64,000 nt of DNA from Okapia johnstoni (taxonomy: Eukaryota > Chordata > Mammalia > Artiodactyla > Giraffidae): assembly GCA_024291935.2 (NCBI GenBank), contig CM044314.1:23410001-23474000 (forward strand). The letters run 5' to 3'. Below, piece by piece: positions 55,499 through 64,000 of the stretch. The stretch's first letter is position 1. The number at the start of each line of letters is the position of its first letter. The notes under the pieces were generated by a model that worked only from the letters and a program-made list of their open reading frames with translations, searched no databases and had not been told where the DNA came from. The position numbers were made by a program, and so were the translations under genes.

Positions 55499-56000
55499 TT
55501 GGCGGTAGACAAAAGAATAGACCAGCGCTTGCAGCACTGAGGACAGGAGTTGATTCAGAAAAAAATTTAAAAGACAAATTTTGTCTCTGGTCCTTTGGGG
55601 GACGACTCTCCATGGGTCTTTGGCAGCTCTACATGAATCAGGAATGAGGCGCTGGCTCCTGCTTTGTTCTGGACTCTCTTTGTGAAGATTTGTGGAGAAA
55701 GAGTAACTTCCTCCAAAACAAGTTGTTGGCATGTCTACTGTTCAGGATGATAAAGATAAAGCCTCCCTGCAGAAACAGATGCAGGCCTGCGTACAAAATA
55801 TTCAGGTTCCCTGAGCTTGGGCTGCCTCTCCTATACAGCAACCACTGAACCTCAGAACTGGGAGACAGGGGGATTCCTGTAGGATTCGGGGCTCAGGGAA
55901 GCAGCACAAAATCAGAATTGCTGATCTTCTGGCTGCCGCGATTGAGCTAAGTAACAAACTGTTCTTTGTCTCTAACCCAGGAGTCTCTTGTCTTCTGCCA
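55499..56000 (-). repeat. Possible ruminant LTR, unconfirmed
   Basis: The minus-strand text has the feel of a solo LTR ('gagtcgtcccccaaaggacc', 'cctcattcctgattcatgta', 'ccaaagacccatggagagt'). I cannot confirm ends, target duplication or family, so it may be unique DNA. Confidence 0.25.
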
Positions 56001-57194
56001 AGAACACAGGAAACTTGCAGGCTAACTTGTTAGTTTGTAAGAAGAGGAAAGTTCAGACCCTTCACAGTTCTTGGAAGGGCAGACTTACTGGAAGAGAAAA
56101 CATCATGTACAGATAAGGATGTCCAAGGCAGAGACGGTTCAACTGGCTTTTCAGGAAGGTAACCAGGGTATAAAGGATGTGAGGAGAATTTCTGTCCTTG
56201 GGAGGGCAGAAAATGGGAAGTGGCGGACAACAGAGTGGGGAAGAGAGGACCTCGCCACCACCTGGGCAGTTTTAAACGCCCCATTTCTGAGGTTAGACTG
56301 ACGGAAATGAGAGGCGTTGGAAATCAATGGCTCCCTTAGTGACCTAGCTATAAATAACAAATATTTGTTTTAAATAATAAGAGTGAAAGGCTGTCATAAG
56401 ATCTCATGTCTCAAGTTATTTATAGGCTTCATACGGCAACTTAATGAAACAGACCACATTTTAAGTCTGCAAATCTTTCAGTCATAAGATATACTCTCAT
56501 CAAGGTCAACATTTCCCTGGAGGGAATCTGCCACTTCAGGAACCACGCATGGAGCACAGGTGGTTCTTAGTATGCTCTCCTGGTACTTTAACACAGAGTC
56601 CATCTTCCAAACGTCGGAGGGGAGTCAACCAAAGAAGGCAACTTCTTGCCAGCTCTAAGCCATGTCAACCCTGAACCCCTGGCCGGGCCCAGAAAAGTTT
56701 ATCTTCTCCTCTTAAGTTTCAGCATCATCAGCTCTCAGTGATCTCTGCCAGTGCAGGGCAGGGATGGGCCTGATGCTTCAGCCACACAGACGCTCATGTA
56801 CCACCTCTGCTTGGCTGTGAAGTAAATTTTCACACTAGGCTTTTAAGTACTGGTGTGCCAAACATTCCATCATGGAGTCCAACATGTGAGATGCCAACTC
56901 AGGTCTCCTTTTCCCAGACATACATTAATGTTTGCATCCCCTCCCTTCTCTGCTGTGGACCGCTCTTCTGAAGGCATGCCCAACTGCCCAAATTTCATTT
57001 CCTTCAGTTCTATCCAACTCATGTTTCTGTCTCCTAAAATGAGGCTGGAGGGAGATAAGTAGAATTTCAAAGGTCTCTTCTCCTAGGTGTGTGGAGTAAA
57101 GGATGACACCAGACCAAAAATATCAGCAAAGCAACTAACGACAGTATTTGCCTAAACTTTAATAGTTTATGTTTTCTGCAGACATTTTATGTTA
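56001..57194. other. Unique stretch
   Basis: No gene or repeat is recognised; open frames are short and overlapping on both strands. Confidence 0.35.
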
Positions 57195-57325
57195 ATACTA
57201 CATATTTTATTTAATTTATTTTTAATTATTTTTAGATAATTGTAGATTCACGTTCAGTTACCCTTACCCAGTGTCTCCAATGGTATCATCTTGTGAAATG
57301 ATAACATATCATAGTCACCTATCAT
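57195..57325 (-). mobile_element. Antisense L1M 3' relic
   Basis: 'gataattgtagattcacgtt' and 'cagtgtctccaatggtatca' follow the L1M 3' end in reverse. Confidence 0.5.
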
Positions 57326-57328
57326 GGG

Positions 57329-57404
57329 GCTTCCCTGATGGCTCAGTTGATAAAGAATTCACCTGCAATGAAGGAGACCGGGGTTTGATCCCTGGGTTGG
57401 GAAG
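57329..57404 (+). mobile_element. Bov-tA head only
   Basis: Just the tRNA-like head, from 'ggcttccctgatggctcagt' to 'gatccctgggttgggaag'. Its last 20 bases are included in the tandem duplication that follows. Confidence 0.88.
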
Positions 57405-57600
57405 CCTTTTTTAACCATATCACCACTTCCTTTCTAATGAATAATTTAATGAAAATTCATTTTAAAAGTAAAATTTTATTTTATTTTTAGAATAAAATGC
57501 ATTTGATCCCTGGGTTGGGAAGCCTTTTTAAACCATATCACCACTTCCCTTCTAATGAATAATTTAATGAAAATTCATTTTAAAAATAAAATGCATTGGT
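57384..57600 (+). repeat. 118-bp tandem duplication
   Basis: tttgatccctgggttgggaag and the following ~70 bases (including 'ccatatcaccacttcc' and 'aatgaataatttaatgaaaa') occur at 57384-57501 and again from 57502, with 118-bp period. The second unit lacks about 20 bases near its end. Confidence 0.93.
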
Positions 57601-58010
57601 GGGAGTGTAAAATGGTACAGGCACTCTGAAAAATGGACCATTTCTTATAAAACTAAATAGGCAACTCCTATACAATCCAGAAATTGTGTATGTGAGCATT
57701 TATCCCAGAGCTATGAAAACTTATGTTCACAAAAACTTGTACATGAATGTTCATAGAAGCTTTCTCTGTAACAGGCAAAGGCTAGAGACAACCCAGATAG
57801 CCTTCAATGGTTGAGTGATTCATCTACACTGTAGAATACAATGCAGCCATCAAAAGGATGATTTATTAGTACACAAAACACCTCAGATGAATGTCCAGGA
57901 AATTATTCCGATTGAAAAAAGCCCATTCCCAAAAGGTATATGCTTTATGATTCCATTTTTATAACACTCTTGAAATGACAGGAATGTTAGAAATAGACAC
58001 AAAGTACCTC
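57595..58010 (+). mobile_element. L1 ORF2 3' fragment
   Basis: 'gtgggagtgtaaaatggtac', 'gaaaacttatgttcacaaaa' and 'tatgctttatgattccattt' are L1 in sense. Confidence 0.8.
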
Positions 58011-58076
58011 AACCCGATCCCATCCCCATTACAGGCTTGAGAGAAGGGCTAAGGCATTGCCATTATAGCAATGGAT

Positions 58077-58303
58077 TTGCTGTTCAGTCACTCAGTTGTG
58101 TCCAGGTTTTTGTGACTCCATGCCAAGCTTCCCTGTCCTTCACCACTTCCCAAAGCTTGCTCAAACTCGTGTCCATTTGGTGCCATCCAAACATCTCATC
58201 TTTTGCATCCCCTTCTCCCCCTGCCTTCAGTCTTTCCCAGCATCAGGGTCTTTTCCAATGAGTTGCCTCTTCAGATTAGGTGGCCAAAGTTTTGGAGCAA
58301 TGA
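58077..58303 (-). mobile_element. BovB 3' fragment with 12-bp TSD
   Basis: A 227-bp 5'-truncated BovB in reverse. The perfect duplication atagcaatggat lies at 58065-58076 and 58304-58315. Confidence 0.95.
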
Positions 58304-58315
58304 ATAGCAATGGAT

Positions 58316-58970
58316 AATAATGGATAGGTGATCCTGAATCAAGGCGGGTTCCACAATGGCATCTGATTTGCCTCTTCAGCCTGTTTCCTTCCTAACGTTC
58401 AGAGTATTTAGTTAACATCTATCTATTCTGGGTAAGACATGAAAAGGCATAAAAGAAAAATGAAGCCAAACCGTGGTACTTTGCATGATGTGATTCACCT
58501 GAATTAAACATGATCACACCTGAATTATTTCCCAGAACCTCCTTCCATGTCACAGAGTCAGCTAAAAAAGGGATTTTTGCAAGGCAGAAGCTGAAGCAGC
58601 TGCTGCTTCCTGAAGGTCGTGGTGGCTCTCTGGGGTGTGATGCACATCCCACCACCCACTCCACATCCAGCTCTCTTCCTGAACCACCAGCCTACACAGT
58701 CCGCTAGATGAGGCGGCATGTGGGAGATTCCCCACCAGCTTCCCAGTTGCCCTGCACTCCTGACAATTCCACCCTCCCATGGCCACAGGAGGCTGGTCAG
58801 AGATTTTCTCAGATCCTCCAACATCCCTTCCACCCTTCCTACCCCTAAAAGGACTCTTCCAGTCCATGTCACTCATGGTATCTCTGCTCTCCCTTTGGGA
58901 CCCAACCCTGACATCCAACAGATCACTCAGGACAGGCTGTGGCCATGACAGAGCCCAGGACAGGGGTCAA
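58316..58970. other. Unique stretch
   Basis: No repeat is recognised. Overlapping open frames on both strands at 58510-58976 have no recognisable content. Confidence 0.35.
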
Positions 58971-58980
58971 TTCTGAGGAG

Positions 58981-59453
58981 CTGCTGTTGTTGTTCAGTCG
59001 CTAAGTCATGTCTGACTCTTGGAGACACCATGGACGGCAGCACACCAGGCCTCATTGTCCCTCGTTATCTCCCGGAGTTTGCCCAAGTTCATGTCCACTG
59101 AATCAGTGGTGCCATCCAATCATCTCATCCTCTGCCACCCTCTTCTCCTTTTGCCTTCAATCTTTCCCAGCATCAGAGTCTTTTCCAATGTGTCAGCTCT
59201 TCCTATCAAGTGACCAAAGAATCAGAGCTTCAGGTTCAGCATCAACTCTTCCAATGAACACTCAGGGTTGATTTCCTTTAGGATTGACTGGTTTGATCTC
59301 CATGCTGTCCAAGGGACTCTCAAGAGTCTTCTCCAGAACTACAATTCAAAAACATCAACTCTTCAGTGCTCAGCCTTCTTTGTGATCCAAATGTCACATC
59401 TGTGCATGACTACTGGAAAAATCATAGCTTTGACTACATGGACCTTTGTCTCC
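58981..59453 (-). mobile_element. BovB 3' fragment with 10-bp TSD
   Basis: A 473-bp 5'-truncated BovB in reverse. ttctgaggag flanks it at 58971-58980 and 59454-59463. Confidence 0.95.
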
Positions 59454-59463
59454 TTCTGAGGAG

Positions 59464-59759
59464 AGGGGGCAGGAATTCCAGGAATCCTGTAGATAGACAT
59501 TCCAGAGGAGGGAGGAGGTGCTCGGATCAGAAATGAGGAAGGAGTCCTTTGCCCTCAGAACCCCGACCAATGCACTCACTGCATGATTTGCCCACAAACT
59601 CGGGCCCCTCTCTAGGTGGAATTTTTTGAGGAAACTGAAAATGGGAGTCTTAGGCTAGCTAGTATGTAATACAAACCCTCTCATTAGTATGCTGTAATGC
59701 CAGTAACCACTAAGAGGCAAAATACACAGCAGGGGTCATGGAAGGATAGCCATGCTTTA
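59464..59759. other. Unique stretch
   Basis: No recognised feature. Confidence 0.3.
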
Positions 59760-59865
59760 GTACCCATGAGGGATTGTCTCCAGGACCCCCCACCGATATC
59801 AAAACCTGGGGATGCTCAAATCCCAGAGTTGGCCCTCCCAATCTATGGGTTTCAACAGAGGGCTG
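59760..59865 (+). mobile_element. Tigger (pogo-type) DNA transposon relic
   Basis: 'attgtctccaggacccccca', 'gatatcaaaacctggggatg' and 'agttggccctcccaatctat' are characteristic Tigger text. Confidence 0.65.
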
Positions 59866-61274
59866 AGTGAGTGTATGCTTTGAAAGAGGTCCTCATATGT
59901 GCATAATTGTGAACCTGTGAACTCCAGCATAGAACTGGGCCAGGGAGCTGAACCCCACAAGGACTATGGAAAAGGGGTCGTTTTAGAGGAGAGAAGGCAG
60001 CCAATTTAGAAACTGAGATGTTCTGACACAGAGATGACCAGTGCTGCAACTCTGCTGCCCACGTGATACAGCAAACACACCTCTTGACTTGCAGGATTTG
60101 GCCCTTGGCTTCTGGGCTCAACCCCTCCTTCCTAGAGAAAACACCAGAAGGATCAACAAGGTAGCTGCCAAGTAAAAAGACCTAGAAATAGAGCAAGTGC
60201 CTTGTGTGCAATTAAAAGTCCAGCAGATGGGAATGGCCAATAAAATGGTTAGAGATTGCATGAAAAGTCCATGAACACCTTCCACAAGGGGCTGTGTGGC
60301 CTGGGGCAGGGGACTCAGGAAGCATGTGCTCAGCCTGTGCTGAGTGGGCCTCCTCTGCTCACTCTTATCCAGGGGCTAGAAGCTTGGAGAGAAAGGATAG
60401 AACTAGTATTTCCAGTCAAGAACAGGGCCTTGATGCTGTTTTGAATGACACTGGAACAAAGGAGGGCGTTTTGCTTGCTGTGTCCCAGCTGTGACAGAAG
60501 TTACCTCTGGCAAAGCAAGTGGTCAGCCCCGGTGTGGAGCCAGCTGCGAACCTGCAGTAGGACCTGGTGAGGGGCTGACGGGTTGGGCCAGGCAGTGGCA
60601 CCTCTAGTAACTGACTGGCTCTCACATGGAACCTCTGGTGCCTGCCTGGCTGAGCAGCAGCAAGGACTGGTAACTGTCAGCGAAGCGCCTGCACACAGTA
60701 GGAGTTGCCATGAGGAGCCTCAGCAGGGCCTTCGGTGGACAGTGGAGTCTGCTAACCACAGCGTGGTGCTAGCTCAAGAAACGAGGTTCAAGGTGGAAGC
60801 AGCCACCCCTCCAGGATGCCCCTGGGGACATGGAGAGACCGAGTGGTCTGGATGGAGGAAGGGGCCCACGCATCCTGAAGCTTGGGTGGGATTTTCTTGG
60901 GACGGGGGATTGGTCAGCAAAGTGCATTGTAAGGTCCTGCTGTGGACAGAATGGGCAGCTCTGCAGGACCTCCCAGGAAACCCTCAGGAGGTCTCTCAGA
61001 ACTGTCTGAGCGTGACCTGTTTCCAACGGCCCCTGTCACTATTTTACAGTCCCCAGCGCTCTTTCTGTTGTGCTTGGGGCAGGCCACCTCCGGAGCACAC
61101 AGACCACCACTGACCCTCCTGGCTGGTCCAAATGAACTGTTTCCCTGCTCCAGGCTGCCAGGAAATCCAGCTGCCCCAGAACCCTGAGCCCTTCTGGAGC
61201 TCCACCTGGGGACTTGCCTGTCTCCCCATCACATCGTTTCACCCCAGCACATCTGTCCACATCCTCAATTTCGG
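59866..61274. other. Unique, relatively GC-rich stretch
   Basis: No repeat is recognised. A plus-strand frame of 176 codons at 60583-61113 has no domain I recognise, and an opposing frame covers part of it, so I do not call a gene. Its neighbourhood is the most gene-like in composition of the right half. Confidence 0.35.
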
Positions 61275-61385
61275 CGGTCCTTCAAGCAGAGCAGAAGCTC
61301 CCAGAGGGCAGCAGTCCTGCGTCTTACACTTCCTTTTATTTCCCCAGGCTTGTGTAGTCTCCACCCATCGTAGGTGGGTGATCTT
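61275..61385 (+). repeat. L2 3' end relic
   Basis: 'agcagaagctcccagagggc', 'agcagtcctgcgtcttacac' and 'tttatttccccaggcttgtg' follow the L2 3' UTR. Confidence 0.6.
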
Positions 61386-61462
61386 GCCTGCTGATAAGTG
61401 AGAATCCAGGGCGTTGTCATTTGAACATAATCTCTTAAATTTTGAGTTATTCTTTCAGTTTA

Positions 61463-61689
61463 ACCTGTGTATCAGTCAGGGTTCTCCCGAGAAACAGAAC
61501 CAATAGGATGTGTTTGGAGAAGCTGGGACAAGGGGAGAGATTCATTATAAGGAATTGGTTCATACAGTTGTAGAAACAGGCATGTCCCAAGCTCTGCGGG
61601 TCAGCCATCAAGCTAGAGACCCAAGAGAACCGCCAGTCTGAAGGCAAAAAAACTGATGTCCCAGCGAAACACTGTCAAGTAGGAGACGC
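61463..61689. repeat. Ancient repeat, left piece
   Basis: 'cagggttctcccgagaaaca', 'gaaccaataggatgtgtttg' and 'ataaggaattggttcataca' belong to a very common old mammalian repeat, possibly L1 3' or LTR type. It resumes at 61821. Confidence 0.7.
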
Positions 61690-61820
61690 TGTTTCTTTTT
61701 TTTGGGGGGGGGGGGCTCACCACAAGGCTTGGGAGATCTTAGTTCCCTAATCAGGGATCAAACCCCAGGGCCTCAGCAGTGTAAGCTCCAAGTCCTAACC
61801 ACTGGAACTCTAAGGAATTC
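61690..61820 (-). mobile_element. CHR SINE nested in ancient repeat
   Basis: A reverse CHR SINE ('gggagatcttagttccctaa', 'cctaaccactggaactctaa') whose A-tail reads T8 at 61696-61703 followed by a G12 run at 61704-61715. Confidence 0.85.
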
Positions 61821-62050
61821 CGAAGAATTCTCTTCATTCTCTAGAAGGTCTGCCTTTTTGTGGTGTTCATACCTTCAGCTAATTAGAGGAGGCCACACAC
61901 TCTGGGGAGAGCAATCTGCTGTACTCATTCCATGGATCCAAATACTAATCTCATTCAAAAATACCCCCACAGACACACTCAGACTTGTGATTGATCAACT
62001 ATCTGGATATCTGGATATACATCAAGTTAACACATAAACCTAACCATTAT
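61821..62050. repeat. Ancient repeat, right piece
   Basis: 'agagcaatctgctgtactca', 'acccccacagacacactcag' and 'aagttaacacataaacctaa' complete the repeat begun at 61463. Confidence 0.7.
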
Positions 62051-62080
62051 GGATTGTATTTTAATGTAATTAATTTCCTT

Positions 62081-62328
62081 GTTGCTGTTCAGTTACTAAG
62101 TTGTGTCTGACTCTGCAATCCCATGGATTGCAGTGTGGCACACTTCCCGGTCCTTCACCATCTCCTGGAGTTTGCTCAAACTCATGTCCATTGAGTCGGT
62201 GATGCTATCTAACCTCTGCCACCCCTTTCTCCTTTTGCCTTCAACCTTTCCCAGCATCAGGGTCTTTTCCAGTGAGTCGGCTCTTTGCATCAGGTGCCCA
62301 ATGTATTGGAGCTTCAGCTCAGCTCAGC
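62081..62328 (-). mobile_element. BovB 3' fragment
   Basis: 'gttgctgttcagttactaag' to 'attggagcttcagctcagct'. Confidence 0.9.
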
Positions 62329-62743
62329 TCACAGACAGAGAGTTTCCATTCATTCCCAAACTTTGAGAAAGGGTTTTCACCTGTTCTCTGGGTTTCTTGC
62401 ATTAGACGATGATCCAGAAAAACAAAGACTCATTGGATTGCTCTCTTGAGTTGGCCCTGTGAAGAGAGGGGGCTGGCTAAGCAGTGTTTGGATCAGGGCC
62501 TCCTGGATGGGGCCAGAGAATCAGCTGCTGGGGCCCATCCACAGTGCAGAAACCAGTCAAGAAGACAGTTGTTTCCAGTCTCTGATGGGTGATGCCTCAA
62601 AGTCAGCAAAAACAGCTAAAAACAAAAGCAGACATCAACTCCCTGATGTGACATGATCCCAAAGAACCTCTAGACTGACTCACTTCTCTGTCCCAAGTTC
62701 AAAATCCCAACCTGGTCAGGGTAGGAGAAGGGAGGGATGTCAG
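62329..62743. other. Unique stretch
   Basis: No recognised feature. Confidence 0.3.
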
Positions 62744-62959
62744 TCAGTGTTAGTCACTCAGTTGTGTCCGACTCTTTGCAACCCCATGGACTGTAGCCCA
62801 CCCAGTTCCTCTGTCCATGGGATTCTCCAGGCAAGAATACTGGAGTGGGTTGCCATACTGTCCTGCAGGGGATCTCCCCAAACTAGGGATCAAACCCGAG
62901 TCTCCTACGTCTCCTGCTTTGTAGGCAGATTATTTACCCATTGAGCTCCTGGGAAGCCC
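62744..62959 (-). mobile_element. Bov-tA SINE
   Basis: A complete reverse copy from 'gtgttagtcactcagttgtg' to 'gagctcctgggaagccc'. Confidence 0.94.
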
Positions 62960-64000
62960 AGAGAAGCATACGGATGGATTAAAACTGTCCTCTTGACTGG
63001 ATGCATATCCAGTCTCCTCCCTTACCTGGAGAGCCTTAGTGACCAAAAGCCAATTGGATCCCCTTTCCTCACACTCCACCAGAGCTCTCAGGGAGTAAAA
63101 GGAAGCTGAGTCCAATTCACTTTCAAGTTACCTGGGAAAAAAGGGAGGAAAGTCAGATGGCCTTTGATCCACTGCTCCGGGAAGAAGTCAGTAGGGTGAA
63201 GAAGTCCTGGCAAAGTTGATTCCACCCAAGACATGAAGACAGAGATGGGCTGCGTTGTGCTAAGTAGCAGGCAGGGCTATTTTTAATCCCCTCCACATAA
63301 TCTGATTTCCAGTTGGCATGCTTTCAGACAGAACTTTCCTATTAAAATGTGGTACAATTATAACTGAAAAGAAAGCTTGTGCTCAGAAAACTCTTTACAA
63401 AAGGCTCTCTCAGCACCATGCCCGCATGACTATGGCCTGGCTGGACTCTTGAGGACTGATTTTGTCACCAGTGTCAGCCCGACTGGACACATGTAGCCAG
63501 CACTTTATGAGGGATGAGAAATTACTGCAGAAGGTGGACGGTGACAGAAAAACACCATTGTTGTCCTGTCTTTTCATCCCCTGCCCAAGCAAGTGCTACG
63601 GATTTGGGACCTCAGACACGGCCCCCAGAACTCGAGGTTCTGACGGAATACTTGAAAGAGGTTTAAAGAAAATGTTGGTGTTTGGATGAGGCGCAACTGT
63701 TGTTTCATAACCTGGAGAATAAGCTTCCTGCTAAAACATACAGAGGGAAGGAGATTGACGTAGCAATGAAGCAAAGCGATGAAGTAAAACCAGATATGCC
63801 CTGCTCTCATGGATGGTACCCGGCCTTGGCTCCTCTGGTCAGGAGGAGAGAGCATCCCCCCGCCAAGTAACTGGGCCGCCCTCCAAGTTCAGGTGGCAGG
63901 GCTAGTGTCGGGGAGAGGAGCCAGGCTCCCAAGGCAGAACGGCTCAGAGCAGCCTGGCTTCATCTTGGCCTCCATAAAAGCATCACTACACTCCATCTCT
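62960..64000. other. Unique stretch to window end
   Basis: No repeat is recognised. Two adjacent plus-strand frames (63462-63689 and 63682-63870) have no family I recognise. 63260-63400 reads like non-repetitive, possibly conserved DNA. Confidence 0.4.

Noticed and set aside
60583..61113. A 176-codon plus-strand frame as a gene
   Set aside because: The region is GC-richer, so long frames are common by chance. An opposing frame overlaps, and no domain or splice structure is visible.
24461..62328. Repeated similar blocks as a CRISPR array
   Set aside because: The blocks are dispersed SINE and LINE copies in both orientations at irregular distances in vertebrate DNA.
63682..63870. A 62-codon frame 'MDEAQLLFHNLENKLP...' as an exon
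   Set aside because: The charged composition looks protein-like, but there is no recognised family and no convincing splice sites. It was left as unique DNA.

Overview
The window is vertebrate nuclear DNA from a ruminant, most likely a bovid. The evidence is its repeat set: at least 13 BovB (RTE-type) LINE copies, more than 20 Bov-tA SINEs, two BOV-A2 SINE pieces, six CHR-family tRNA-derived SINEs and artiodactyl-type L1 3' ends, lying among older mammalian repeats (L1M, L2, MIR, MLT1, MER5- and Charlie-like hAT, Tigger). Family names come from recognising consensus features by eye; no repeat library was searched. Nothing looks bacterial, phage or plasmid.

I found no intact cellular gene. 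The window reads as intergenic or deep-intronic sequence. The long open frames are mostly pieces of BovB reverse transcriptase or endonuclease, translated SINEs, or translated microsatellites. The best host-like coding trace is an exon-like segment on the minus strand at 54492-54666. It has good splice-site context, but its reading frame is broken by one base. A weaker exon-like stretch lies at 50710-50925 on the minus strand. A 188-codon open frame at 16912-17478 sits in AT-rich DNA and is unexplained.

Layout: 1-4500 is mostly unique DNA with two complete Bov-tA copies and MIR/L2 relics. 4520-7610 is an old plus-strand L1 split by an antisense L1 and by a BovB. 8911-9423 is a nearly perfect long palindrome of about 513 bp. 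12132-13850 is a long minus-strand BovB interrupted by a BOV-A2. 14290-14865 is an MLT1 LTR split by a CHR SINE. 21357-23613 is the longest BovB, joined abruptly to antisense L1 that runs on to about 26110. 27825-29385 is plus L1 with a dimeric Bov-tA inside. 30115-31226 is a BovB 3' half. 32350-36550 is SINE- and L1-dense. 37700-39740 is mostly unique. 39741-43385 is a patchwork of CA-rich repeats, BovB, Bov-tA and L1. 45885-50420 holds a long plus L1 followed by a long minus L1. 53880-54440 is an L2 split by BovB. 55500-64000 is mostly unique DNA with scattered BovB, L2 and Tigger, an ancient repeat split by a CHR SINE, and a 118-bp tandem duplication.

There is no cooperating gene system here. 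The interest lies in nested insertions whose target-site duplications give relative ages, in the palindrome, in a shared dimeric SINE subfamily, and in the possible pseudo-exon.
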